Assembly: GCA_965116555.1 (NCBI GenBank) | Contig: OZ220698.1 | Span: 2,309,082 to 2,373,081 of the forward strand | Source of the DNA: DAOUJH01 sp965116555 | GTDB lineage: Bacteria > Chloroflexota > Dehalococcoidia > Lucifugimonadales > QGNO01 | DNA length: 64,000 nucleotides | Reading direction: 5' to 3' | Shown: piece after piece, positions 25,279 through 33,829 of the stretch | Layout of the letters: each line of letters starts with the position of its first letter | How positions within the stretch are numbered: position 1 is the first letter of the stretch | Made by a program: the position numbers and the translations under genes | The notes under the pieces: model-generated | What the model was told of the DNA's origin: nothing | What the model saw: only the letters and a program-made list of their open reading frames with translations | The model's database searches: none

Positions 25279-26553
25279 CTAGCGTCCCGCCCGCGCATCT
25301 ATTGAGTCGACACCCACGTATGGGCGCAGGGTCTCCGGCACGGTCACCGAGCCATCCGCCTGCTGGTACGTCTCCAGTATGGAGATCATGATCCTGGGCA
25401 CCGCCAGCCCGGAGGCGTTGAGCGTGTGTACGTACTCAGTGCGACCTCCCGCCTCGCGGCGGAACCTGATGTTGGAGCGTCGAGCCTGAAAGTCGGTGCA
25501 GGTGGAGCAGGAGCTGACCTCCAGCCACTCTCCGGAGCCGGGCGCCCATACTTCCAGGTCGTACGTCTTGGCCGATTGAAACCCAAGGTCTCCAGTGCAC
25601 AGTTGGACAACACGGTAGTGCAGGCCAAGGCGCTGCAGCAGGTCTTCGGCGTCCGCCATCAGCTTCTCCAACGCTTCAGCCGATTTCTCCGGCTCAACCA
25701 GCGCGTACAGCTCCACTTTGTCGAACTGGTGGACGCGTTTCATGCCCCTGGTGTCGCGGCCCGCTGCCGCCTTCTCACGGCGAAAACAAGGCGTATACGC
25801 CGCGTAGTAGAGCGGCATGGAGCCCGGTTCCAGGATTTCGTCACGATGCAGCCCGGTCAGGGGCACCTCCGCAGAAGGCACCAGCCACAGGTCCTCTTCC
25901 GCGTCCCTGTACAGGTTCTCCTGGAACTTGGGCAGGTTGCCGCTGCCTCTCATAATGTCTTCCCGCACCAGGGCCGGGGGATATATCTCCGTGTAGCCGT
26001 TCTCCCTGGTATGCACGTCAAGCATCCAGGTGATCAGAGCGCGCTGCAGCCTGGCGCCCGTGCCCTGAAGCAGGTAGAACCGTGACCCCGACAGCTTGAC
26101 GCCGCGCTGGAAGTCTATGATCCCCAGGCCTTCGTTGAGGTCCCAGTGCGCCTTGGGTTCGAAGTCGAACTCCGCCGGCTCTCCCCAGGAGCGCACCACC
26201 GTGTTGGCCGATTCGTCCGGCCCTACAGGGACTTCTTCAAGAGGTGTATTCGGCAGTTCCAGGAGGAGCGACGTAAGCTCCTCTTCCACCTTCCTTAGCT
26301 GCTCCTCCAGCGACTTGACGTTGCCACCAACCAGGCGCATCTCCTGCAACAGTTCCGGGGGACGCTCGCCGCTGCGGCCAAGCTCCTGGCTGACCTGATT
26401 GCGACGAGCCCTAAGCTCGTCGCGTTCGCGAATCTTGCCGCGGCGTTCCGCATCCAACTCCAGGATGCGTTCCAGGGTAGACTCTTCGCCCCGTTTGCCC
26501 AGCGCCTGGCGAACTGCATCCGGGTCACGACGTATCAGGTCCAGGTCAAGCAT
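25279..26553 (-). CDS. serS: Seryl-tRNA synthetase
   Basis: A 424-residue class II aminoacyl-tRNA synthetase that charges tRNA-Ser (and tRNA-Sec where present). The N-terminal helical arm that grips the serine variable arm (about 1-105) is followed by the catalytic core with class II motif 2 (TPCFRREKAAAGRDTRGMKR), FDKVELY, and motif 3 region (ASGLAVPRIMISILE). Length is typical. It is last in a run greA, lysS, Nudix, serS and overlaps the Nudix gene by 8 bp. A tRNA-Ser gene follows immediately, so charging enzyme and tRNA may be co-transcribed. Confidence 0.96.
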   Translation of the reverse strand: MLDLDLIRRDPDAVRQALGKRGEESTLERILELDAERRGKIRERDELRARRNQVSQELGRSGERPPELLQEMRLVGGNVKSLEEQLRKVEEELTSLLLELPNTPLEEVPVGPDESANTVVRSWGEPAEFDFEPKAHWDLNEGLGIIDFQRGVKLSGSRFYLLQGTGARLQRALITWMLDVHTRENGYTEIYPPALVREDIMRGSGNLPKFQENLYRDAEEDLWLVPSAEVPLTGLHRDEILEPGSMPLYYAAYTPCFRREKAAAGRDTRGMKRVHQFDKVELYALVEPEKSAEALEKLMADAEDLLQRLGLHYRVVQLCTGDLGFQSAKTYDLEVWAPGSGEWLEVSSCSTCTDFQARRSNIRFRREAGGRTEYVHTLNASGLAVPRIMISILETYQQADGSVTVPETLRPYVGVDSIDARAGR

Positions 26554-27043
26554 CTCTGCTCTCTTCCCTGGCAGCCCTTATAGCGGCCAGCCCCAGCACT
26601 CGTACGTCTTCCGGGACTGGGATCGGAGCGGCGCCGTTCCCCGTGTTCAGAGCCGCGTTGCTCCGCAGCTCTTGCTCTGAAACCCAGCGCCATCCTTCGT
26701 TCAAGGAAACGTCGGATGCCGCCTTATCCGGCCGGGCGAAGTAGACCAGGTCAATGTGCTGGTGCGCCGGCTCTTTCGGGGTGGCCGGGATGTCCTCCAC
26801 CATGATGGTTACCGGTGCGGGAAGCTGTTCGGGCTCTTCGTACGGAAACGAGTCCGAAGAAGGGAGCACTTTAACGACAAGGCCGGTCTCCTCTTCCGCT
26901 TCACGGCACAGAGCCTGAAGAGGGTCCTCGTCAGGCTCTATGTGTCCTCCCGGTGGAAGCCACATCCTGTTCTTGGCGTGCCAGTGCAACAGGGTGCAGC
27001 CCTCTTTGGAGACAAAAGCGGTAACTGTCATGTGGCGTTTCAT
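26546..27043 (-). CDS. Nudix hydrolase
   Basis: A 165-residue Nudix protein that would hydrolyse a nucleoside diphosphate linked to another moiety. The Nudix box is complete: GHIEPDE, then seven residues, then REAEEETGL (about 33-56). The start is ATG 27043, which overlaps the lysS stop by four bases (ATGA), giving translational coupling; its 3' end overlaps serS by 8 bp. The C-terminal region (HIDLVYFARPD, EGWRWVSEQEL) resembles Nudix enzymes acting on nucleotides or sugar nucleotides, but the substrate cannot be told from sequence. Sitting between two tRNA synthetase genes suggests a housekeeping or nucleotide-sanitising role. Confidence 0.88.
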   Translation of the reverse strand: MKRHMTVTAFVSKEGCTLLHWHAKNRMWLPPGGHIEPDEDPLQALCREAEEETGLVVKVLPSSDSFPYEEPEQLPAPVTIMVEDIPATPKEPAHQHIDLVYFARPDKAASDVSLNEGWRWVSEQELRSNAALNTGNGAAPIPVPEDVRVLGLAAIRAAREESRDA

Positions 27044-28542
27044 GCTTCAGACTCTCTGCTTCTCATCTGGGGGAACAGCACAACGTCTCTGATTGTGTCC
27101 TGGCCGGTGAGAAGCATCACCACCCTGTCTATGCCCACTCCAAGTCCGCCGGTGGGAGGCATGCCGTACTCCATTGCGGTGAGAAAGTCCTCATCCAGGC
27201 GATCGAAATCTTCGTCTCCAAATGCCTTTCGCAGATTCTCCTGCTCTTGGAAGCGCTCCCGCTGCACCTCGGGGTCGTTCAACTCCGTGAAGGAGTTGGC
27301 TATCTCCATGCCCCCGGCGAACGCTTCGAAACGCTCGGCGTAGCGCGGGTCGTCCCCCTTAGCTTTGGCCAGCGGAGACATCTCCACCGGATAGTCTACC
27401 AGGAAAGCAGGCTGAATCAGGTTCGGCTCGACCAGGGAACCGATCAGTTTGTCTATGATCCTGCCCCGGCTTTCCAAGCCTGCGGTTTCAACGCCTTTCG
27501 CCCTGGCTGCCGTCACCAGGTCCTCGGTTTGCGACAGTTCCTCTATGTCCAGTCCCGCTTTCTTCAGCTCCCCCGTGAGAGAAAGACGACGCCACGGAGG
27601 CGTGAAGTCTATCTCATGGCCGTGGAACGTAACCTTGGTCGAGCCGTTGACGGTGAGCGCCGCCGTCGCCACCATCTGCTCCACCAGGGACATGATGTCG
27701 TTGTAGTCGGCGTAGGCTTCATAGCTCTCCAGCATAGTGAACTCCGGGTTGTGGTCCATGTCTATGCCTTCGTTGCGAAATATGCGCCCTATCTCGTAGA
27801 CCCTGTCCAGCCCGCCTATGATCAGCCGCTTCAGATACAGTTCCGTCGCAATTCGCAGATACAGCACCCTATCAAGGGCGTTGTGCTTGGTCACAAAGGG
27901 TTGGGCCATTGCGCCGGCTGCCACGGGCACCATGACCGGCGTCTCCACCTCTATATAGCCCCGGCCGTCCATGAAGTTGCGCACCGTAGAGATGATCTTG
28001 CTTCTTCCCTGAAACACCGACTTGACGTCCGGGTTGGCTATCAAATCCAGGTAACGCTGCCGGTAACGTATTTCAACGTCGCGGATGCCGTGCCACTTTT
28101 CAGGAGGCGGACGGTGTGCTTTTGCCAGGAGAACGATACTGCGCGCCTGTAGGGTTATCTCGCCGCGCCGCGTGCGAAACATACTCCCCTCAACGCCCAG
28201 GAAGTCGCCCAGGTCCAGCGTTTCCATCAAGCTGTACGACTTCTTGAGGACGTCGCTCCTCAGATGCACCTGGAGCCTTTGAGAGCCGTCGCGCAGGTCC
28301 AGGAAAGCGGCCTTGCCCATGTCGCGCAGGGCCGTGATGCGGCCGGCGACGGCCAGCTTCTTGCGGCTGTGGTACCCCTCTCCCCTGCGAGCCTCGGCCT
28401 TCTGGTACCAGTCCATGGCTTCCTGGTTGGTATGGGTGCGATGAAACCGTGGAGGGTACGGGTCGATGCCTTGGGCACGCAGCTTTCTAAGCTTGTCCTG
28501 GCGCGATTCAGCGAGCGCCTTGCTCCGTTGTGTCATTTGCAA
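27040..28542 (-). CDS. lysS: Lysyl-tRNA synthetase, class II
   Basis: A 500-residue class II LysRS. It has an N-terminal OB-fold anticodon-binding domain (about 55-160; KLAVAGRITALRDMGKAAFLDLRD) and a catalytic core with motif 1 (FMDGRGYIEVETPVM), motif 2 (YEIGRIFRNEGIDMDHNPEFTMLE) and motif 3 (GLGVGIDRVVMLLTG). Length and order are normal. It charges tRNA-Lys. It sits between greA and the Nudix gene and overlaps the latter by 4 bp. Confidence 0.96.
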   Translation of the reverse strand: MQMTQRSKALAESRQDKLRKLRAQGIDPYPPRFHRTHTNQEAMDWYQKAEARRGEGYHSRKKLAVAGRITALRDMGKAAFLDLRDGSQRLQVHLRSDVLKKSYSLMETLDLGDFLGVEGSMFRTRRGEITLQARSIVLLAKAHRPPPEKWHGIRDVEIRYRQRYLDLIANPDVKSVFQGRSKIISTVRNFMDGRGYIEVETPVMVPVAAGAMAQPFVTKHNALDRVLYLRIATELYLKRLIIGGLDRVYEIGRIFRNEGIDMDHNPEFTMLESYEAYADYNDIMSLVEQMVATAALTVNGSTKVTFHGHEIDFTPPWRRLSLTGELKKAGLDIEELSQTEDLVTAARAKGVETAGLESRGRIIDKLIGSLVEPNLIQPAFLVDYPVEMSPLAKAKGDDPRYAERFEAFAGGMEIANSFTELNDPEVQRERFQEQENLRKAFGDEDFDRLDEDFLTAMEYGMPPTGGLGVGIDRVVMLLTGQDTIRDVVLFPQMRSRESEA

Positions 28543-28581
28543 ATCCGGCTGCCTGGCGAAGGGTGCACCCCCACGCCGGGG

Positions 28582-29052
28582 CTAAGAAATCTTGACGACA
28601 GTATATTCGATAGAGCCTGAAGGGGTCTGCACCTTGGCCTGCTGCCCCTTCTTGCGTCCCAATAGGGCTTGGCCCACTGGCGATTCATTGGAGATTTTGC
28701 CCTCGGATGGGTCCGCCTCCGAGCTGCCCACGATAGTGTAGGTATGCTCCTTGCCCGCGGCATCCTTTATGGTGACTTCAGACCCAACTTCCACCTTGCC
28801 GGAGGGCTTCCTGTCATCCGGAATGAGGACGGCGTTCTTGATCATGTTCTCAAGGGTGAGAATCCTGCCCTCGATGAACGCCTGTTCGTTCTTGGCTACC
28901 TCGTACTCGGCGTTGTCCACGGTGCCGCCCAGCTCCTTTGCCTGTTGAATTCGCTGAGCCACCTCCTGCCGCGATACCGAGCGCAGGTGCTCCAACTCGG
29001 CCTCCAGCTTAACCAGTCCCTCTCCCGTTAGGTATGTTTCCTTGTGGACCAC
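28582..29052 (-). CDS. greA: Transcription elongation factor GreA
   Basis: A 156-residue GreA/GreB-family factor that rescues backtracked RNA polymerase by stimulating transcript cleavage. The N-terminal coiled coil (about 1-78) carries the acidic tip GGTVDNAEYEVAKNEQ, where GreA proteins have their conserved D and E residues. The C-terminal globular domain shows the family motifs (YTIVGSSEADPSEGKISNES, SPVGQALLG). Start MVHKETYLTGEGL is family-typical. It is the first gene of the minus-strand run greA-lysS-Nudix-serS. Confidence 0.95.
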   Translation of the reverse strand: MVHKETYLTGEGLVKLEAELEHLRSVSRQEVAQRIQQAKELGGTVDNAEYEVAKNEQAFIEGRILTLENMIKNAVLIPDDRKPSGKVEVGSEVTIKDAAGKEHTYTIVGSSEADPSEGKISNESPVGQALLGRKKGQQAKVQTPSGSIEYTVVKIS

Positions 29053-29189
29053 GTCTTCCTCACCCTACAAAACAAACAAAAAGAAAGTCAGGGCAAAGGA
29101 AGTCACCCCTACTGCCCTGGTAAAACCGAGTTTAGCGCAACTGTTTCTCGATTGTAAAGAGCAGCCACCCTCCCGCCATTCCCGCCCCA

Positions 29190-29688
29190 CTACCGTCTTT
29201 CCCGCGTAGGCGGGAAGGTGGATTCACATTTCAAGTGCAACACTCTGTCCAAAAATATCTCTGCCGGAGTCCTGTAACCAAGACACTTGCGTGGGGTGTT
29301 GTTGTAGGCCTGTATCAGCTGAGTAAACCGGCCTTCAGACAGACTGGCCAGGTCAGTCTTGCGGGGCAGTGTACGGCGCAGCCGGCCTATAGCGTTCTCC
29401 ACTCCTCCCTTCTGCCAAGGAGAGTATGTATCGCAGAAGAAGGTCTCTATACCCAACTCGTGGAGTTCGTAATGGTGGGCGAACTCGGTACCGTTGTCGA
29501 AGGTGACCGTCCGTCTCCAGTCTGGCGGAAACTGACCCAGAACCTGCAACATGGCGGAGGGCGATGGGAGCGGATGCCTTGCCAGGGGGTCTCAGCGCTA
29601 TGAGGATGCGGGAGTAGCGTTCGTGCATGGTCCATGATAGCCTCACTCCCCACCTTCGTCGCCGGTGGGCGTATACGTCCTTTGCCAA
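29190..29688 (-). mobile_element. IS30-family transposase remnant, frameshifted
   Basis: A broken transposase. The C-terminal part (29190-29552) has the IS30 integrase core: TFDNGTEFAHH with a catalytic Asp, CDTYSPWQKGGVENAIGRLR with the downstream catalytic Glu, and NNTPRKCLGYRTPAEIF. The upstream part (HERYSRILIALRPPGKA) is in another frame and breaks near 29550, and the N-terminal DNA-binding region is missing. It cannot encode an active enzyme. It lies between greA and purF, so its insertion may have altered the purF upstream region. Confidence 0.75.
29197..29218. repeat. Short GC hairpin at the edge of the IS30 remnant
   Basis: CTTTCCCGC (29197-29205) pairs with GCGGGAAGG (29210-29218) around a GTAG loop (9 bp, one G.T pair). 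CCCGCGTAGGCGGG hairpins are common dispersed intergenic palindromes; it may also be the IS end. Confidence 0.4.
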
Positions 29689-29776
29689 CTATGAGCGAAA
29701 TTGCACTGCGTTACCGTTTGACCGCAGCGCTCTCAGCGACTTATAATCTGAACTGTCCAGCCTGCCCCGGGGGTGC

Positions 29777-31222
29777 TTGTTGGCCTCATTTGCGGAGTCT
29801 TGCATTGGGACTGCAGCTAATGATGACGATTCTCTCCACGAAAGTTGTGGAGTTATAGGCGTATACGCACCAGGCCTCAATGTAGCCCAAACCGCATTCT
29901 ACGGTCTCTATGCCCTGCAACACAGGGGCCAGGAAAGCGCCGGTATCTCCACAGCCACCGGTAAACGAATCAACACCCACACCTCCATGGGGCTCGTGTC
30001 CCAGGCTTTCCGAGAGAGCGATCTGGATCGCCTGGAAGGGCATATCGCCATAGGTCACACCCGCTACTCCACCACCGGTTCAACGCGCATTCAGAATGCT
30101 CAACCCATCGTGGCCGAAAATGGCGGTCTGGAGCTGGCTCTGGCTCACAACGGCAACGTTATCAACGCGGAAAAGTTGCGCGCCGAGCTTATGGAAACGG
30201 GCGCATCCTTTTCGACAGGCACCGACTCCGAAGTCATAGCTCAAATGCTGGTCCACGCTCCCGGCGAAGACCTCGCCGAGAGAGTGGCCTACACAATGCG
30301 GCGTCTGCAGGGGGCCTACTCTCTAACCGTGCTGACCAGCGATACCTTAATAGGCATCCGGGACCCGCGCGGCGTCAGACCTCTCTGCCTGGGTAAGCTG
30401 GATGGCGGCTGGATAATAGCATCGGAGTCCTGTGCTTTGGACCACTTGGGAGCCAGCTACCTCCGCGAGATAGACCCGGGTGAAACGGTCATCATCAACG
30501 AGGACGGCCTGACCTCTGTTCCATATGCCGGCCGCCTGCCCAATCCCGCGCCATGCGTTTTTGAGTATATCTACTTCGCCAGGCCCGATAGCCTGCTGGG
30601 AGACCGGCTCAACTACCTGTCTCGTCTTGATATGGGCAAACGGCTCGCCAAAGAGCATCCCGTGAAAGCGGACATTGTGATTGGTGTTCCCGATTCGGCC
30701 ACGGCAGCGGCAGTAGGCTATTCCCAGGAGTCGGGTATCCCGTTCAGCGACGGCCTGATTAAGAACCGGTACGTGGGGCGCACCTTCATACAGCCTGACC
30801 AGCGCATACGCGAGCTGGGTGTGCAGATGAAATTCAATCCGCTCCCTGAAGTCTTTAGCGGCAAGCGAGTGGTCATCGTGGACGATAGCATTGTCCGAGG
30901 CACCACCACCCCGCAAGTGGTGAGCATGGTTCGCAGATCCGGCGCCAAGGAAGTTCACATGCGAGTATGTGCGCCGCCCATACGCTTCCCCTGCCACTTT
31001 GGCGTGGACATGGCTACCAAGGGCGAACTGCTGGCGGCCAATATGTCGCTCGATGAGATACAGGAGTTCGTGGGCGCTGACAGCCTCGGTTACCTCAGCG
31101 TGGAAGGGCTGTTGGGGACGGTAAACGGCAGCGAAGACAATTTCTGTGCCGCCTGTTTCACGGGCAACTACCCCATTCCGGTGCAGTTGGAAATGGACAA
31201 GCTGGCCTTGGAGCGCTCCTAG
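29777..31222 (+). CDS. purF: Amidophosphoribosyltransferase
   Basis: A 481-residue enzyme for the first committed step of purine synthesis: PRPP plus glutamine to phosphoribosylamine. The class II glutamine amidotransferase domain begins with the nucleophile Cys in SCGVIGVYAP, after a short propeptide that must be removed. The C-terminal PRTase domain has the PRPP loop VVIVDDSIVRGTT and the FCAACFTGNYP motif near the end. No ATG is in frame upstream of the Cys; TTG 29777 after a GGGGGTG stretch is the likely start. Three bases separate it from purM. Confidence 0.94.
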   Translation: MLASFAESCIGTAANDDDSLHESCGVIGVYAPGLNVAQTAFYGLYALQHRGQESAGISTATGKRINTHTSMGLVSQAFRESDLDRLEGHIAIGHTRYSTTGSTRIQNAQPIVAENGGLELALAHNGNVINAEKLRAELMETGASFSTGTDSEVIAQMLVHAPGEDLAERVAYTMRRLQGAYSLTVLTSDTLIGIRDPRGVRPLCLGKLDGGWIIASESCALDHLGASYLREIDPGETVIINEDGLTSVPYAGRLPNPAPCVFEYIYFARPDSLLGDRLNYLSRLDMGKRLAKEHPVKADIVIGVPDSATAAAVGYSQESGIPFSDGLIKNRYVGRTFIQPDQRIRELGVQMKFNPLPEVFSGKRVVIVDDSIVRGTTTPQVVSMVRRSGAKEVHMRVCAPPIRFPCHFGVDMATKGELLAANMSLDEIQEFVGADSLGYLSVEGLLGTVNGSEDNFCAACFTGNYPIPVQLEMDKLALERS

Positions 31223-31225
31223 AGC

Positions 31226-32215
31226 ATGCCCAAAATGACCTACCTGGCATCAGGTGTAGACCTGGATGCCGCTGGACGCATCAAAGACCTCATCAAACCC
31301 CTAGCCCGTTCTACTTTCGGGCCCCAGGTTCTGGGAGACGTCGGTTTGTTTGGAGGGTTGTTTCAGCTTCAGAACTTCAGGGAACCGGTGCTTGTTTCCA
31401 GCACGGACGGTGTGGGCACCAAGCTGAAACTGGCGGTTTGGCTGGATCAATATCAGACTATTGGCAAAGACGTAGTGAACCAGAGCATCAACGACGTGCT
31501 CACCAGCGGGGCAAGGCCGCTCTTCTTCCTGGACTACATTGCCATGGAGTTGTTGTTGCCGGAGCGGCTGGAGGCCCTGGTGAAAGGCATGGCTGAAGCC
31601 TGTAGCGAGGCGGGATGCGCCCTCTTGGGCGGCGAGACGTCTCAGATGTCGGACGTCTTTAAGCCGGGAGCGTTCGAGCTGGTGGGGTTTGTTGTCGGCG
31701 CGGCGGAGCGAGAAGCTCTCCTTGACCCTTCCAGCATCAAGACGGGAGACTTACTGATCGGCCTGCCTTCCAGCGGGCTGCACACCAACGGCTACTCTCT
31801 GGTGCGGGCCATATTCAATCTGGAAGAGGATCGGTCTCCTCTGTACAAAGCATACGACGAACTGGGGTGTACCCTTGGCGAGGCGCTATTGGAACCCCAC
31901 CGCAGCTACTGGCCCTTGCTGGAGCCGGTGCTTCCCCTCGTCAAAGCTATGGCCCACATCACCGGCGGCGGGGCGGAGGAAAACCTGGAGAGGGTGATGC
32001 CGCAGGGTTTGTCGGCGCGCTTGGACTGGTCTTCCTGGGAAACACCGTCCATATTTGGCATAATTCAGGCCGCGGGGAACGTAGACCTTGCCGAGATGAG
32101 GCGTGTGTTCAATATGGGAGTGGGCATGGCTCTGGTCTGCGCCGCAGACTACGCCTCCGATATTGTCGGGGCGCTCCCAGAAGCGTGGGTAGTTGGGGAA
32201 GTAACAGGGAAATAG
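31226..32215 (+). CDS. purM: Phosphoribosylformylglycinamidine cyclo-ligase
   Basis: A 329-residue AIR synthetase that closes the imidazole ring of the purine precursor with ATP. Family motifs: VSSTDGVGTKLKLA (ATP/Mg loop), GKDVVNQSINDVLTSGARPLFFLDY, CALLGGETSQM, IGLPSSGLHTNGYSL and HITGGGAEENLERVMP. Length is typical. It starts 3 bp after purF, clearly one transcript, followed after 51 bp by purH. Confidence 0.95.
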   Translation: MPKMTYLASGVDLDAAGRIKDLIKPLARSTFGPQVLGDVGLFGGLFQLQNFREPVLVSSTDGVGTKLKLAVWLDQYQTIGKDVVNQSINDVLTSGARPLFFLDYIAMELLLPERLEALVKGMAEACSEAGCALLGGETSQMSDVFKPGAFELVGFVVGAAEREALLDPSSIKTGDLLIGLPSSGLHTNGYSLVRAIFNLEEDRSPLYKAYDELGCTLGEALLEPHRSYWPLLEPVLPLVKAMAHITGGGAEENLERVMPQGLSARLDWSSWETPSIFGIIQAAGNVDLAEMRRVFNMGVGMALVCAADYASDIVGALPEAWVVGEVTGK

Positions 32216-32266
32216 AATTACCCGGGCTTTGAGGACTAACACATTCGCTACTTGAGAGGGAATCCA

Positions 32267-33829
32267 TTGAAAGCACTGCTTAGCGTATCCAATAAGACAG
32301 GCCTGGTGGAGTTCGCCGTGTCTATTCACAAGCTGGGGTACAACCTGGTCAGCACAGGGGGCACCCACCGGGATCTGTCGACGGCGGGGCTGCCGGTGCA
32401 GCAGGTCGCCGACATGACCGGCTCTCCCGAAATGCTGGATGGACGTGTAAAAACGCTTCATCCCAGGGTACACGGAGGCATCCTGGCCAGGCGCAACCTG
32501 CCCAAGGATATGGCCGAACTCGCTGAGTACAGCATCGACACGATTGATCTGGTGGTCTCCAACCTGTACCCGTTCCGCGAAACGGTAGAGAAAGACGGCG
32601 TGGCCCTGGAAGAGGCGCTGGAGAACATCGACATCGGCGGGCCTACCCTGATCAGAGCCGCAGCAAAGAACTTCCCTCACGTCGTGGTAGTCGTGGATCC
32701 CGCCGACTACCAGTGGGTGTCGGACAAGCTGGGCGGCAGCGGCCTTTCCATGGAAGACCGGCAGGGCCTGGCCCGCAAGGCTTTCCAACACGTGGCGCTG
32801 TACGATACCGCCGTTTCGCACTACCTCTCCCGCGATGGCGCATCCTCTTTCCCGGACGAGCTGACCGTTGGCCTGAATAAGAGATTGGACCTGCGCTACG
32901 GTGAGAACCCCCACCAAAAGGGCGCCTTCTACACGCTGGACTCGGGGCCGGTTGATGGCATGGGAGGCTTTGTACAGCATCACGGCAAGGATCTGTCCCT
33001 TGTCAACATTCTGGACGCCGACGCCGCTTTTAACCTTGTCGCAGACTTCCCTGAGCCTGCCGTAGCTATTATCAAACACACAAATCCCTGCTGTTTCGCC
33101 ACGGGAGACGGAGACGTCGCCGCCCTTTATGAGAAGGCTCTGACGCAGGGTGACCCCGTTTCTGCCTATGGAGGAATAGTCGCCTCCAACCGGCCTATAG
33201 ACATGGCCTATGCCAAGGCCCTGCGCGAAGTGCGCAGTCCGGTGAACGGTGCGCGCATGTTCTACGAAATCGTCATCGCGCCCGGCGCAGAGCCGGATGC
33301 CCTGGAACACCTGAAGAAAAAGTCCAAAGACCTGCGCATACTCACAGCCCCCACCGGAGACGCACGCCGGCCGCGCAGAGAGGTCCGTACGGTGAGAGGA
33401 GGAGCCCTGGTGCAGGAAGCCGATGTCACCGTCTCCGGCGAAACCTCTTTCAGGGTAGTTACAAAGAGACAGCCCTCAGCATCTGAACTAGCAGACATGG
33501 CTGTGGCCTGGGCGGTGTGCAAGCACGTGAAGTCCAACGCCATCACCATGGTCAAAGACGGCGTTCTCGTTGGTATGGGTGCCGGACAGCCCAACAGGGT
33601 AACCAGCGTAAGGCTGGCGTCGCAGTTCGCTGGCGAACGGTCAAAGGGCGCCGTTCTCGCCTCAGATGCGCTGTTCCCCTTCGATGACAACGTAGTGGAA
33701 GCAGCCGAGGCGGGCATCGGCGCTATCGTTCAGCCGGGCGGCTCAATCCGTGACGAAGAGATCATAGCCACCGCCGACCGCTTGGGGATAGCGATGGTCT
33801 TTGCAGGCGTGCGTCACTTCCTCCACTAG
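32267..33829 (+). CDS. purH: Bifunctional AICAR formyltransferase/IMP cyclohydrolase
   Basis: A 520-residue enzyme for the last two steps to IMP. The N-terminal MGS-like cyclohydrolase domain (KALLSVSNKTGLVEFA, STGGTH, DGRVKTLHPRVHGGIL) precedes the transformylase domain (LRYGENPHQKGAFY, IIKHTNPCCFATG, AVAWAVCKHVKSNAI, GAGQPNRVTSVRLA, VVEAAEAGIGAIVQPGGS). TTG 32267, just after AGAGGGAA, is preferred over TTG 32252 because the family starts right at KALLSVSN. It uses 10-formyl-THF, the product of the fhs gene at 3.5 kb. Its stop overlaps the convergent antiporter stop by 4 bp. Confidence 0.95.
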   Translation: MKALLSVSNKTGLVEFAVSIHKLGYNLVSTGGTHRDLSTAGLPVQQVADMTGSPEMLDGRVKTLHPRVHGGILARRNLPKDMAELAEYSIDTIDLVVSNLYPFRETVEKDGVALEEALENIDIGGPTLIRAAAKNFPHVVVVVDPADYQWVSDKLGGSGLSMEDRQGLARKAFQHVALYDTAVSHYLSRDGASSFPDELTVGLNKRLDLRYGENPHQKGAFYTLDSGPVDGMGGFVQHHGKDLSLVNILDADAAFNLVADFPEPAVAIIKHTNPCCFATGDGDVAALYEKALTQGDPVSAYGGIVASNRPIDMAYAKALREVRSPVNGARMFYEIVIAPGAEPDALEHLKKKSKDLRILTAPTGDARRPRREVRTVRGGALVQEADVTVSGETSFRVVTKRQPSASELADMAVAWAVCKHVKSNAITMVKDGVLVGMGAGQPNRVTSVRLASQFAGERSKGAVLASDALFPFDDNVVEAAEAGIGAIVQPGGSIRDEEIIATADRLGIAMVFAGVRHFLH

